A stretch of DNA of 64,000 nt from Ulvibacterium marinum (GCF_003626755.1 NZ_RBCJ01000001.1:992001-1056000), one strand, 5' to 3'. Positions 1-8,755 are shown, counted from the first letter of the stretch. The notes: a model not told the origin generated them from the sequence alone. Translations and numbers: made by a program.

Positions 1-2
1 TT

Positions 3-662
3 TGGGCAGGTCAGGAAGGATATATGGCATCCTTTTATTTGGAGTTTGTTTTACTGCCCATTCGTATTTTGGCGGTATATGCGACCATTTATTTTTTGGT
101 GCCTAAATTCCTTTTAAAGCGAAGGTATACCCGATTTTTAGTGGGATATGCGATTATTTTATTATCTGCTGGGATGCTCCAAAGGGTATTTATTCATCTT
201 TTCTATGAAGAGCTACTGCTCAATGATTTTAGTACGGGCCTATTTAGTTTTCGGATGTTCATACGGGCCATGGTCCTGATCAATACTACGGTTTTGTTCG
301 TAATGGGGGTGAAGCTGTTTCAATTATGGGTAATAGAACGGGAAAAGAATGAGCAGAACAACGAAAAGATTCTTGAGCTAAAAGCCAACCGAAGAATTCA
401 TCGAGTCTCCACGGGCCACATTGTATACATAGAGGGTCTGGGCAATTATGTGACCTATCACCTTTTGGACAATTCCAAAATAACGGTCTATGGAAGTATA
501 AAAAATGCGCTATCCGCCCTTCCCAAGAACTTTAGAAGAATACATAGATCTTATATTGTAAACAAGGACCATATAAAATCCTATGACTTAAATTCGGTAG
601 AGGTGCAAAATCAGTTTATTCCTAGGGGAAGTAGTACAAATGATGATTTGCTTTTGGGTTAA
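3..662 (+). CDS. LytTR-domain transcriptional regulator with membrane N-terminus (5' end cut by window)
   Basis: The C-terminal half (about residues 118-210, counting from the Met at 24) is a LytTR DNA-binding domain, recognisable from VYIEGLGNYVTYH, the later FRRIHRSYIVN and the basic patch between them. The N-terminal half holds three or so hydrophobic segments (FVLLPIRILAVYATIYFLV, then YAIILLSAGML, then MVLINTTVLFVMGV), so the protein is probably a membrane-anchored LytTR regulator of the type common in Flavobacteriia. An ATG lies at 24 behind AGGAAGGA, but the frame stays open to base 3 and the upstream residues (WAGQEGY) read smoothly into the first helix, so the gene most likely begins outside the window. 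The target is unknown; LytTR proteins bind paired direct repeats spaced about two helical turns. Confidence 0.8.
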   Translation, partial: WAGQEGYMASFYLEFVLLPIRILAVYATIYFLVPKFLLKRRYTRFLVGYAIILLSAGMLQRVFIHLFYEELLLNDFSTGLFSFRMFIRAMVLINTTVLFVMGVKLFQLWVIEREKNEQNNEKILELKANRRIHRVSTGHIVYIEGLGNYVTYHLLDNSKITVYGSIKNALSALPKNFRRIHRSYIVNKDHIKSYDLNSVEVQNQFIPRGSSTNDDLLLG

Positions 663-676
663 GGACTACAACGAAA

Positions 677-1678
677 TTAGTTCAATTTGTTGGTCAAGGC
701 CTTAAAGGATTTTTTGGCATTTTTTCCTTCGTACAGCACTTCATAAACAGCATCTATAATCGGTGTCTTTACCTTCTTTTTAAGCTTTGATTTAATTTCG
801 TAGGTACTCTTGGTCGCGTAATATCCCTCCGCTACCATATTCATCTCCATCATAGCGCTTTTTACGGTATAACCTTTACCGATCATATTGCCGAACATTC
901 GATTACGACTAAAGATAGAATAGCCCGTAACCAAGAGATCCCCTAAATAGGCCGATTCATTAATGTTACGATCAATATTGTGAATACGTTTTGTAAAGCG
1001 TTTCATTTCACGGATGGCATTGCTCATAAGGACACTCTGAAAATTATCGCCATAACCGAGTCCATGTGCAATTCCGGCCGCAACAGCGTAAATGTTCTTG
1101 AGCATGGCCGCATATTCCGTACCGATAATGTCCTTGGTAATCTTGGTTTTGATATAATGGCTATTGAGATTTTTCGCTATCAGTTTCGCCTTCTTCCCAT
1201 CCGCACAAGCTATGGTCAAGTAAGAAAGTCGCTCTAGGGCTACTTCTTCGGCATGGCAGGGCCCGGTGATGACCCCTATATTCTCAAATGGGATATGATA
1301 TTTTTCATGAAAATGTTCTCCAACGATTAATCCGGTCTCCGGAACGATACCCTTTATCGCGGAAAAAATAATTTTATCCGTTATGGGAACTGTCAATTTT
1401 AGCAACTCACTTTCCAGAAAGGCGGAAGGAATGGCAAATATTAGGATGTCCGCTTCGGATACGGCCGTATCGATGGTATTGGTCAATTGTAGCTTGTCCA
1501 GGTCCAATGCTACCGAGGATAGATAATTGGGGTTGTGCCCTTGGATTTTGATATACCCGATTGCATCAGGGTTTCGCATATACCAAATAACGTTGTCCAA
1601 GTTTTCCGTCAGCATTTTTATTAGGGCCGTGGCCCAACTTCCGCCACCGAGAACAGCGAATTTCAAGTCTTTATCCAT
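677..1678 (-). CDS. gpsA: NAD(P)-dependent glycerol-3-phosphate dehydrogenase
   Basis: GpsA reduces dihydroxyacetone phosphate to sn-glycerol 3-phosphate, the backbone for phospholipid synthesis, in the cytosol. The 333-residue length fits the family. The N-terminal dinucleotide fold shows GGGSWAT at residues 11-17. The conserved SAIKG and GPCHAEE stretches follow, and the C-terminal helical domain carries the catalytic-lysine region (EYAAMLKNIYAVAAG). The gene is convergent with the LytTR gene and divergent from the lipoprotein at 1826. A TAnnTTTG box lies about 40 bases upstream of the start on its own strand. No missing residue or break is seen. Confidence 0.97.
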   Translation of the reverse strand: MDKDLKFAVLGGGSWATALIKMLTENLDNVIWYMRNPDAIGYIKIQGHNPNYLSSVALDLDKLQLTNTIDTAVSEADILIFAIPSAFLESELLKLTVPITDKIIFSAIKGIVPETGLIVGEHFHEKYHIPFENIGVITGPCHAEEVALERLSYLTIACADGKKAKLIAKNLNSHYIKTKITKDIIGTEYAAMLKNIYAVAAGIAHGLGYGDNFQSVLMSNAIREMKRFTKRIHNIDRNINESAYLGDLLVTGYSIFSRNRMFGNMIGKGYTVKSAMMEMNMVAEGYYATKSTYEIKSKLKKKVKTPIIDAVYEVLYEGKNAKKSFKALTNKLN

Positions 1679-1717
1679 GTATCTTTTTTGGACCAGGTAG
1701 GTTTTTCATTTACAGGT

Positions 1718-1725
1718 CAAAAATA
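1718..1725 (-). promoter_or_regulatory. Putative -7 box for gpsA
   Basis: On the minus strand this reads TATTTTTG, an exact match to the Bacteroidetes -7 consensus TAnnTTTG, and lies 39 bases upstream of the gpsA ATG. No clear TTG (-33) element is seen at the usual 19-21 base spacing, so this is a moderate call. Confidence 0.45.
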
Positions 1726-1825
1726 CTTAAAATAAAAACCCTCACCTTAAGTATTGATTATCAAATGTTTAAAAAATTTGGCATAGTGGTTGTTTTGTAT
1801 TAATCAAATTGTAATACCATAGATT

Positions 1826-2737
1826 ATGAAAGCAAAACTACTTTTTGGAATAGTGCTAATAGGAACTTTAATGAGTTCCTGTTATACGGAAGTAATCGTA
1901 GAGGACGAATTTATCGAGGATTCCGCTTTTAATACCGATTTGGTGTTACAGTCATACGACCTCTGGTATGTAGATATCAACCACACCCGCGGCAATGGTG
2001 AAGTTCCTTTCCTCCAACGAGCCTTTACCATTTCCTTTGACAATGGTGTAGTATATGCCAACAACAATATTGTAGGGATAGGTAAAACGGGAAATGGTTT
2101 GGGAATAGATATTGGGTATTATTCTACCTTGAAGGGTGCGGTGGAGATAGATCATGATGTGGACGGACCGTGGCTTTTGGAAGTTTTTGCCGTAAATGGA
2201 AACGCTATTGAATTGTACGATGGTCGTTCCAATACCTCGTATTTTCTAAGAGGGTATAAGCGAAACAATTTTGACTATGACCTGGTATTCTATGACAATA
2301 TCAATTACTTTATACAAGAGTATGATGCTTGGGAAAAAGTCTTTACCAGCGAGGAAGGGGCCATCAATGATTTTGACAATGAAAACTTTTTACAGTTTCT
2401 CCCAGGTTTCTTTAGGTCCTCAATTGATGCTGTAGGAACACCGATTTCGAATCTTCAATGGGATTTTGAAGGAGATTATCAGGTGTATGACGTAGAAAAC
2501 GATGAAACGCTCAAAACTTTAACACTCGCTTACGACTTCATGGACAATGATTACTTTGAGTTGTACGTTATCAATGATAGTACAATTGAATTGTATCACC
2601 CGGACAGCGGAACAATATATGAGTTCCGTGGAAGAGGGTACCAGCAATACTTAAAATCTGGTAAAGGCTCAGAAGCTAAAAAGAGAACGAAAACTTCCAA
2701 TCCGATTATGAAGGTAAAACGAAAAAGAAATAAATAA
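1826..2737 (+). CDS. Hypothetical exported lipoprotein
   Basis: The 303-residue product begins with a lipoprotein signal peptide (MKAKLLFGIVLIGTLMSSC, lipobox cysteine at residue 19), so it is probably anchored in the outer or inner membrane. The mature part contains two similar halves. Each runs through an acidic strand-rich stretch with a conserved pattern of N(G)NAIELYDGRSNTSYFLRGY near residue 130 and a matching DSTIELYHPDSGTIYEFRGRGY near residue 258. This resembles a tandem repeat of a lipocalin-like beta fold, and several flavobacterial lipoproteins show the same architecture. The C-terminal tail is strongly basic (KAKKRTKTSN onward). I do not recognise a named family. It is followed by a terminator-like hairpin at 2767. 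Confidence 0.8.
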   Translation: MKAKLLFGIVLIGTLMSSCYTEVIVEDEFIEDSAFNTDLVLQSYDLWYVDINHTRGNGEVPFLQRAFTISFDNGVVYANNNIVGIGKTGNGLGIDIGYYSTLKGAVEIDHDVDGPWLLEVFAVNGNAIELYDGRSNTSYFLRGYKRNNFDYDLVFYDNINYFIQEYDAWEKVFTSEEGAINDFDNENFLQFLPGFFRSSIDAVGTPISNLQWDFEGDYQVYDVENDETLKTLTLAYDFMDNDYFELYVINDSTIELYHPDSGTIYEFRGRGYQQYLKSGKGSEAKKRTKTSNPIMKVKRKRNK

Positions 2738-2742
2738 AGATT

Positions 2743-2759
2743 TTTGGTTGGTTATTTAG
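2743..2759 (+). repeat. 17-base copy shared with 49148-49164
   Basis: TTTGGTTGGTTATTTAG occurs here and, identically, at 49148-49164. Both copies lie on the plus strand just before a terminator hairpin. Function unknown; see findings. Confidence 0.5.
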
Positions 2760-2766
2760 TTAGGAA

Positions 2767-2807
2767 TCGCTCCAGTCCCATTACGTGGATTTGGGGCGGT
2801 TTTTTTA
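2767..2807 (+). terminator. Rho-independent-type terminator after the 1826 lipoprotein
   Basis: TCGCTCC pairs with GGGGCGG (two G-U pairs) with a further short TCC/GGA inside, followed by seven T residues. The hairpin sits in the convergent gap with the AraC-type gene and its T-run reaches that gene's last codon. Confidence 0.55.
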
Positions 2808-3659
2808 TGAAGACCGCGTTATGTGCCTTTGTTTAAATTCCGAGGGATTTTCTTGGGTTACCTTTTTGAAAATGCGATTAAAATAGGAAAGGCTTTCAAA
2901 TCCACATTCATAGCAGGTCTCACTAATGTTTTTACCGAGGAGCAGTAACCGCTTTGCCTGACTGATGCGGTACTGGTTTAAAAAATTGGTAAAAGTGGTT
3001 CCGGTGGTTTTCTTAAAATAACGACAAAAGGCCGGTTTGCTTAAATTGCAGAGAGAGGCAACCTCCTCCAACGGTATTTTATTTTGATAGCGGTCATCTA
3101 TCAAGGCGTAGATTTCACGAATTCGTGCCTGTTCCTTATGGCTATACCTATTAACAAAGGGTTTGCTATGGAGCAGTTCAAACTCCTTACTTCCAGCGAG
3201 GAACCTAAGAATGGAAAGGATTTCCATAAAAAACTCGAAAGAATCCAACAAATGAAGTCTCTTCATCCGTTTACCAGCTTCCGCTTTAGTGGCACCGGTA
3301 AAGGCCAGCCCATACTTTGAAAGCTCCATAAGACGGTCCAAGGATTGCAGCTCGGGCATTTGGGCTGTTATGGACTGTTTGAACGAAGGTTTTATGTGCA
3401 ACACTTCTTTTCTGTAGGAAGTAGTAACCCCATGATCAAAATTAAGATGGGGAATATTGGACCCTATCAATACCAAATCGTTATCCGTAAACTGTGAAAT
3501 GTGGTCACCTACATGTCGGGTAGCACTGGCCCCTTCTATGTAGACCAACTCAAACTCCGGATGAAAATGCCAGTAGAAAAGATGGTTCAACTTGGGATCG
3601 TGCAACAGTCGAAACGGACTTTTGGAATCTGAACGAATGTCTTCCAGCTGGATTTTCAT
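2805..3659 (-). CDS. AraC-family transcriptional regulator with N-terminal cupin
   Basis: The C-terminal third (about residues 185-284) is an AraC-type double helix-turn-helix. It shows IPLEEVASLCNLSKPAFCRYFKK in the first HTH, then NISETCYECGFESLSYFNRIFKK with a following NPSEF in the second. The N-terminal part (HFHPEFELVYIEG and GDHISQFTDNDLVLIG) is a cupin-type sensor fold. The frame is open to an ATG at 3683, but I chose the ATG at 3659 because the family normally starts MKIQLED-like and because a putative operator half-site (3682-3697) would otherwise lie inside the gene. It is divergent from the dioxygenase gene at 3813, its likely target. The inducer is unknown. Confidence 0.9.
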   Translation of the reverse strand: MKIQLEDIRSDSKSPFRLLHDPKLNHLFYWHFHPEFELVYIEGASATRHVGDHISQFTDNDLVLIGSNIPHLNFDHGVTTSYRKEVLHIKPSFKQSITAQMPELQSLDRLMELSKYGLAFTGATKAEAGKRMKRLHLLDSFEFFMEILSILRFLAGSKEFELLHSKPFVNRYSHKEQARIREIYALIDDRYQNKIPLEEVASLCNLSKPAFCRYFKKTTGTTFTNFLNQYRISQAKRLLLLGKNISETCYECGFESLSYFNRIFKKVTQENPSEFKQRHITRSS

Positions 3660-3681
3660 CCTTAAATATAACAAAATTGCC

Positions 3682-3750
3682 ATATTTAGGTGGATTTGGC
3701 AGTTAAAAAATCAATATAGTTCAAATAATGGTCAATATGAAGGTGGATTT
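3682..3750. promoter_or_regulatory. Direct repeats between AraC regulator and dioxygenase gene (candidate operator)
   Basis: ATATTTAGGTGGATTT at 3682-3697 and ATATGAAGGTGGATTT at 3735-3750 match at 14 of 16 positions and lie 53 bp apart, close to five helical turns. AraC-family proteins bind direct-repeat half-sites, and this gap separates such a regulator from a divergent gene. Binding itself is inferred. Confidence 0.45.
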
Positions 3751-3812
3751 TTGAAATGAACAGAAGTAGTTTTACCCCTATCAATTAAGTTACATAACTA
3801 AACATATATATC

Positions 3813-4787
3813 ATGCAACAGACAAAAACAAAGATGGAAATGGCCAATAAGGCCCATGAAGAAATTCCGGGAAATCCATCCACGGCCACTAGTAGTAAAA
3901 TCAAATTAAGTGATAGATCCAATGGGAAACCTTTGCGCGTTTTAAGTGAAGAGGATTGGCAATTTTGGATACATAATGGTTATATCGTTATAAAAAATGC
4001 GATTCCCAAGGAGCAGGCCAAAGCTACGGCAGACTTTATATGGGAGTTTGATGAAAAGGATCCAAACGATGCGGAAACTTGGTATGCCCCTGCTAGGGCC
4101 GAAATGCAGATGAAGGAATTGACCGGTACAGGAATGGTAGAGGTCTATAATAATCAACATTTATGGAACAACCGTCAGGCCCAACGCGTCTATGATGCCT
4201 TTGTAGATGTTTGGGGTACGGAAAAACTTTGGGTGACCATAGATCGGGCCAATCTCAATTTTCCTTTATCGCCCGGAGTAGATAAAAAGGGTTTTATCCA
4301 TTGGGATTACGACCCGGAGACCAGACCCCAGAACGTACAGGGCGTATTGGCATTGGCGGATCAAACGGACGAAAACATGGGCGGTTTCCAGTGCATTCCC
4401 TGGCTTTATAGAAACTACGATAGTTGGAAACTCACACAACCGGAGGACCGGGATAGATTCCAACCCGATATTTCGGATTTGGAGGATAAAATTGTAAAGG
4501 TTAAGATGGAGGCCGGCGACCTATTGATTTTCAATAGTACGGAACCCCATGGCATACGGCCCAATAAATCCAAGGACAAAGTACGTGTTGCCCAATACAT
4601 TTCCATGATGCCGGCAGAAGAAGACAACCCGGAACTAAAGGAATGGCGCATCAATTCTTGGAAAAATAGGGTGGCCCCCGAAGGATATGCATTTCCCGGC
4701 GACCCCAGAAATTGGGAACAGACCAAATATGACACCGCTAAGTTATCGTCACTCGGGGAGCGATTGTTAGGGCTTAAAAATTGGTAA
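3813..4787 (+). CDS. Phytanoyl-CoA dioxygenase (PhyH) family protein
   Basis: This 324-residue protein belongs to the Fe(II)/2-oxoglutarate-dependent PhyH family. The iron ligands are visible as HWD near residues 163-165 and a distal His in EPHGIRP near residue 245, followed by the basic residues (KVRVAQY) that bind 2-oxoglutarate. The first 40 residues are polar and probably disordered. No signal peptide is seen, so it should act in the cytosol. The divergent AraC-type gene probably controls it. Family members hydroxylate fatty acyl-CoA, ectoine, amino acids or small natural products, and the sequence does not tell which. Confidence 0.85.
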   Translation: MQQTKTKMEMANKAHEEIPGNPSTATSSKIKLSDRSNGKPLRVLSEEDWQFWIHNGYIVIKNAIPKEQAKATADFIWEFDEKDPNDAETWYAPARAEMQMKELTGTGMVEVYNNQHLWNNRQAQRVYDAFVDVWGTEKLWVTIDRANLNFPLSPGVDKKGFIHWDYDPETRPQNVQGVLALADQTDENMGGFQCIPWLYRNYDSWKLTQPEDRDRFQPDISDLEDKIVKVKMEAGDLLIFNSTEPHGIRPNKSKDKVRVAQYISMMPAEEDNPELKEWRINSWKNRVAPEGYAFPGDPRNWEQTKYDTAKLSSLGERLLGLKNW

Positions 4788-4804
4788 TCCTTATTTTGGA
4801 TTAC
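4784..4804. terminator. Short hairpin spanning two convergent stop codons
   Basis: GTAATCC (4784-4790) and GGATTAC (4798-4804) form a perfect 7-bp stem with loop TTATTTT. The stem contains the stop codons of both the dioxygenase gene (TAA) and the convergent gene (TTA on the plus strand). There is no T-run on the plus strand, so termination is only possible, not shown. Confidence 0.3.
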
Positions 4805-5157
4805 TCCAAAGTACCTTTGTAAAAAGGTTGAAAGGGATGGATTTCAACACGGAACAGATTATTCTTCACGGCAATATCCTCCAAGAGCAAACTTTTGGCT
4901 TCGGCCAAATTTTTGCTTTTTAGGATAAGCATTCCGGTATCACTATACCTCGCCCCAATAACGATAATACTGTCCGACCTTAATTTGGAGAGATGTGAAG
5001 AGTGTTCCTTAAAATAGGTCTGTTCCCCGGGAGATTTACTGGAATCCCAACTATCCCCTAGAGTATACAGTGCAACAAAGTAATTGTCTTCCTTCTCCTG
5101 TGAATAGTTTAAAAATGGAAAAACCAATAAGGATAGAAAGATAAGAGCCTTTTTCAT
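4801..5157 (-). CDS. Exported YCII-related domain protein
   Basis: A signal peptide (MKKALIFLSLLVFPFLNYSQ) is followed by about 95 residues resembling the YCII alpha-beta-barrel domain: FVALYTLGDSWD, then a helix (FKEHSSHLSKLRSD), then strand IIVIGARY and a C-terminal EIHPF strand. YCII proteins are usually small cytosolic dimers of unclear function, so a secretory signal is a variant. It is convergent with the PhyH gene with 13 bases between stop codons. Function is unknown. Confidence 0.75.
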   Translation of the reverse strand: MKKALIFLSLLVFPFLNYSQEKEDNYFVALYTLGDSWDSSKSPGEQTYFKEHSSHLSKLRSDSIIVIGARYSDTGMLILKSKNLAEAKSLLLEDIAVKNNLFRVEIHPFQPFYKGTLE

Positions 5158-5287
5158 TATCGTGTATATTTTACCAAACGGATTATTGTATTCCCAATAT
5201 TGGGAGTAATCTTAAAATAGTTCTTTAAAAATAAATCAAAACTTCAATATAAAAATGTAAAACCTGCGGAGGAAGTATAATTAACCT

Positions 5288-5295
5288 TATTTTTG
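5288..5295 (+). promoter_or_regulatory. Putative -7 box for the SulP gene
   Basis: TATTTTTG matches TAnnTTTG exactly, 20 bases upstream of the TTG start at 5316, predicting a leader of roughly 15 bases. No clear -33 TTG is seen. Confidence 0.4.
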
Positions 5296-5315
5296 CGGCC
5301 TTAAATTCATAAGGT

Positions 5316-6848
5316 TTGAAGAAATATCTAAATCTTTTTGATTTTTCACAGGAGGTAAATTACAAAACGGAAATCCTTTCGGGTCTTACCGTAGCCTTGG
5401 CTTTGGTGCCAGAAGCCATTGCCTTTGCCCTGATCGCTGGCTTGTCCCCATTAACGGGATTGTATGCTGCATTTGTCATGGGTTTGGTCACATCAATTCT
5501 GGGAGGTCGTCCTGGAATGATTTCCGGAGCTACTGGGGCCGTAGCTGTTGTTATCGTTTCCTTGGCCAAGGATTTTGGGGTAGAATACGTTTTTGCCACA
5601 GTCATATTGGCCGGTCTTCTTCAAATGGCCGCAGGATTCCTTCGATTGGGTAAACTGATGCGTTTGGTACCACATCCCGTTATTTTTGGTTTTGTAAACG
5701 GTTTGGCCATCATCATCTTTATGTCCCAGTTGGTACAGTTCCAGGATACGGAGGGCCATTGGCTTACGGGCACCCCACTATATATTTTGTTGGGATTGGT
5801 ATTGCTAACGATGTTTATTATTTGGGGGCTTCCAAGGCTAAGCAAGGTGGTGCCATCCTCCTTGGTCGCTATCCTCACCATTTTTGGTATCGTGGTCTTC
5901 TTTGATATTGATACTAGGACCATTGGAGATATTGCTTCCATAAAAGGTGGGTTTCCACCTTTTCATATACCGGAGATTCCATTTTCCTTTGAGACGCTAC
6001 AAATTATTTTCCCCTACGCTGCCGTAGTGGCCGGAGTAGGATTGATAGAAAGCCTGTTAACCTTAAATATCGTTGACGAGATTACGGAAACTAGAGGCCG
6101 TGGTAATAAAGAGGCAGTGGCACAGGGTACCGCCAATATTCTTTCCGGCTTCTTTTCTGGAATGGGCGGGTGTGCTATGATCGGACAAAGTTTGATCAAC
6201 ACCTCTAATGGGGCCAGGGCAAGACTTTCGGGGATTGTGGCCGCAGTAATGCTTTTGGTGTTCATTATGTTCGGTGCCGGACTCATTGAACGTGTTCCCA
6301 TGGCCGCTTTAACAGGACTTATGATTATGGTTGCCTTGGGCACTTTTGAATGGGCCAGCCTACGCACTTTCCGACGGATGCCAAAATCGGATGTCTTGGT
6401 GATGGTACTGGTTACCCTGGTCACTGTTTTCCTTCATAACCTGGCCTTAGCGGTGTTGGTAGGAGTCATTATTTCGGCCTTGGTCTTTGCATGGGACAAT
6501 GCCAAACGTATTCGTGCGCGAAAATATATTGATGATGAGGGTGTAAAACATTACGAAATATATGGCCCGCTATTCTTTGGTTCTACCACATTATTTGCTG
6601 AAAAATTCGAGGTACTCAATGATCCCAACGAAGTAGTAATTGATTTTAGAGAAAGCCGCGTAGTGGACATGTCCGCTATTGAAGCTTTGAACAAGATTAC
6701 GGAACGGTATCAAAAAGTAGGTAAAAAAGTTCACTTGCGGCATTTAAGCAAGGACTGTATCCGCTTGTTGCAAAATGCGGATGATATTATAGAAGTGAAT
6801 GTTTTGGAAGACCCAACCTATAAAGTGGTGGTGGATAAAATTCAATAA
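5316..6848 (+). CDS. SulP-family inorganic anion transporter
   Basis: The 510-residue protein has the SulP layout. A membrane domain of 10-14 helices (residues 15-400) includes the family region EILSGLTVALALVPEAIAFAL and the central GRGNKEAVAQGTANILSGF. It is followed by a cytoplasmic STAS domain (about residues 405-505, with VVIDFRESRVVDMSAIEAL). SulP proteins move sulfate, bicarbonate or other anions across the inner membrane by sodium or proton coupling; the substrate cannot be read here. Translation most likely starts at TTG (5316), since no ATG or GTG fits the family start. It stands alone, with no sulfate-assimilation or carbonic-anhydrase gene adjacent. Confidence 0.92.
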   Translation: MKKYLNLFDFSQEVNYKTEILSGLTVALALVPEAIAFALIAGLSPLTGLYAAFVMGLVTSILGGRPGMISGATGAVAVVIVSLAKDFGVEYVFATVILAGLLQMAAGFLRLGKLMRLVPHPVIFGFVNGLAIIIFMSQLVQFQDTEGHWLTGTPLYILLGLVLLTMFIIWGLPRLSKVVPSSLVAILTIFGIVVFFDIDTRTIGDIASIKGGFPPFHIPEIPFSFETLQIIFPYAAVVAGVGLIESLLTLNIVDEITETRGRGNKEAVAQGTANILSGFFSGMGGCAMIGQSLINTSNGARARLSGIVAAVMLLVFIMFGAGLIERVPMAALTGLMIMVALGTFEWASLRTFRRMPKSDVLVMVLVTLVTVFLHNLALAVLVGVIISALVFAWDNAKRIRARKYIDDEGVKHYEIYGPLFFGSTTLFAEKFEVLNDPNEVVIDFRESRVVDMSAIEALNKITERYQKVGKKVHLRHLSKDCIRLLQNADDIIEVNVLEDPTYKVVVDKIQ

Positions 6849-6889
6849 AAGAATTGAAGGAAGGAGTGTTGGAAAAAATCTGGGAACAA

Positions 6890-7039
6890 TCACCTTTCTT
6901 TTTTAGTAATATTTATTGCCTTGCGCGATATGCTATAACCACCTGCCCATCCTACCCAGTTTTTTAATGAAATTTGTTTTTGGAAGGACTTGAACTCTAG
7001 GTCGGTCCCATTTTTTAAACTAATCGTCAGGTCTTTCAT
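6890..7039 (-). CDS. Micro-gene: 49-residue GWxGGY peptide, copy 1
   Basis: This frame encodes MKDLTISLKNGTDLEFKSFQ, then a core QISLKNWVGWAGGY and a basic tail ending KKER. It fills an otherwise empty 365-base gap. The core ISLKxWxGWxGGY recurs in the 45-residue product at 13865-14002. The shared ISLK codons differ synonymously (ATT TCA TTA AAA against ATT TCG CTA AAA), suggesting selection on protein. The CGTC of a conserved upstream block lies exactly 34 bases before the start codon in both. No signal peptide, cysteines or membrane helix is seen. No Shine-Dalgarno sequence is obvious, which is common in Bacteroidetes. Function is unknown. Confidence 0.65.
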   Translation of the reverse strand: MKDLTISLKNGTDLEFKSFQKQISLKNWVGWAGGYSISRKAINITKKER

Positions 7040-7069
7040 AGCGCATCTATTTGAAGCGGTTCATTTGTT

Positions 7070-7115
7070 ATATGACGATTCAGTCTGATGAAACAGGACA
7101 AAATTTTTTAAAAAA
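7070..7115 (-). promoter_or_regulatory. Conserved upstream block of GWxGGY micro-gene, copy 1
   Basis: Read on the minus strand, this holds AAAATTTT, 22 bases, then CGTC followed by a TATA-like run, with CAGACTG inside the spacer. The block upstream of the second micro-gene (14030-14080) has the same elements with the same 22-base and 34-base spacings. CGTC resembles the -10 core of many ECF sigma promoters, but that assignment is inference. Confidence 0.5.
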
Positions 7116-7213
7116 CTCAAATTTTTTCAGATTTCAACTTGCCCCCAATAAGAATCCAGGCTTAACTATATCCACTTTTGACTTAAAGTGACCAGTAAGC
7201 GCATCACATTTAC

Positions 7214-8755
7214 TTAATCTTCAGGTTCCTTGTGATTATGCCCAACCAAAAGACTATCCTGTTGATAATCGTTTACCAAAAGCGACAGCTTGGTATCTGT
7301 GCTGTCCAAATGTTGCATAAACTCCTGGTAGGGTATATTTTTCTTGGTATTCCAGATACGTTCATTCATTACGGGAAGTCTTTTTCGAAGACTAACAAAC
7401 TCAAGCTCCTGCGGTTGCTCCCAGGTACACATCTGAGCTCCTATGACCAATGGTGATTCTTCCACTTGAATAGGGACGATGGACGGGGCCCTACTCCACC
7501 AATTTTCCCATCGCCACATGTTCCATTCGTAGATTGTCTTGGGTTCCCATTTCTTTTCATTGACCACATAAATGGGTTTCCATGAAGTATTCACCACAGT
7601 ATAGCCATCTTCTATCAGTTCATTTGGCAAATAGCGATTGGTCTCAAATTCGAATACAATCATATCTTTTGGAATCTCCACTTGGCCTTTACGGGTGAAC
7701 CCTTCCCAAACACAGGTCCGCTTCCCGTATTTTTTGACAATTTCGTTTACCCTTACTAGAAAATGCCGATAGAGTTCGTGTACATCCTCATTGCCTAAAT
7801 TATGGGATTTCATATAGCTTTGTACATGGGGATCTTCCATAACTTTGGAAAAGCGTGCCTCATCACCACCAATATGGAAATAGGGTGTTGTCTCAAAAAT
7901 TAGGGCAATTTCACCGATCAAAGCATCCAAAGCAATGTATACTTCTTCCTTGCCCATATTAATGATATAAGGATTTTCCTCATGGTCTTTGATCCCAAAG
8001 AGGTTGGGATATGCAGTAACCAAGGATTTGGCGTGGCCGGGGATATCTATTTCAGGAATGATGGTAACCCCACGTTTCTGTGAGTAGCTTTCCAATTCCT
8101 CCAAATTGGCAAAGGAATAATGTCGATTGGGTGTTGGAAGCTGAGGATATTTTTTGGAAGGCAATGTATAGCTTTGGTCGTCCGTAAAATGGAGTTGTAC
8201 ATAATTGGTCTTATAATAAGAGGCCAAGTCTATTAGCTTTTTTACCGTTTCCATACTATGCCAATTACGCGCAAGATCGATCATAAGTCCACGGTATTGG
8301 GTATCTGGATGGTCATACAGTTGCACCTGTGGGAATAGCAATTCCTTGCCTTCCACATGGGCCATTTGCAACAAGGTGGTTCGGGCCATAGCCACAGCCT
8401 GATAGCTTCCAGCAGTTACATCGATTCGATTTTCAATATGAATCCGGTAACCATCGTTCACCAAGGCAGTATCGATTTCAAAACGAATATCGGCCAACTC
8501 GGAAGTGCTAGTCGTCAAATCGATATTCGTCAAGGTTTTGAGTTCATCGGCAAAAAGCGATAACAAAGGTTTAAGTCTTTCATTGGAAGTGTACATCTTA
8601 CTTTCTGCTGAGAGTATTAACGCCTTGTCTCCCAAAATCAGTTCTTTTGGAACGGGAATTACGGCTACATCAAGTTGCTGGTCTTTAAGATTGTTTTCTT
8701 GACGACAGGAGATACAAAGTAGAAATGCGAAGAAAACGAATAGGTAATTTTTCAT
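7214..8755 (-). CDS. Glycoside hydrolase family 20 beta-N-acetylhexosaminidase, lipoprotein
   Basis: GH20 enzymes remove terminal GlcNAc or GalNAc by substrate-assisted catalysis. The 513-residue product has a lipoprotein signal (MKNYLFVFFAFLLCISC), an N-terminal GH20b-type domain (to about residue 145), and the TIM-barrel domain starting YRGLMIDLARNWHSM. The catalytic Asp-Glu pair is visible in HIGGDEARF, preceded by the conserved EIDIPGHA. It is probably periplasmic or on the cell surface, releasing amino sugars from chitin fragments or glycans. It may be expressed with the VOC, amidohydrolase and hydrolase genes upstream on the same strand. No SusC/SusD pair is adjacent. Confidence 0.93.
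   Translation of the reverse strand: MKNYLFVFFAFLLCISCRQENNLKDQQLDVAVIPVPKELILGDKALILSAESKMYTSNERLKPLLSLFADELKTLTNIDLTTSTSELADIRFEIDTALVNDGYRIHIENRIDVTAGSYQAVAMARTTLLQMAHVEGKELLFPQVQLYDHPDTQYRGLMIDLARNWHSMETVKKLIDLASYYKTNYVQLHFTDDQSYTLPSKKYPQLPTPNRHYSFANLEELESYSQKRGVTIIPEIDIPGHAKSLVTAYPNLFGIKDHEENPYIINMGKEEVYIALDALIGEIALIFETTPYFHIGGDEARFSKVMEDPHVQSYMKSHNLGNEDVHELYRHFLVRVNEIVKKYGKRTCVWEGFTRKGQVEIPKDMIVFEFETNRYLPNELIEDGYTVVNTSWKPIYVVNEKKWEPKTIYEWNMWRWENWWSRAPSIVPIQVEESPLVIGAQMCTWEQPQELEFVSLRKRLPVMNERIWNTKKNIPYQEFMQHLDSTDTKLSLLVNDYQQDSLLVGHNHKEPED

Noticed and set aside
6014-6424. 136-codon minus-strand frame inside the SulP gene
   Set aside because: It is antisense to well-conserved membrane helices; composition is explained by those codons.
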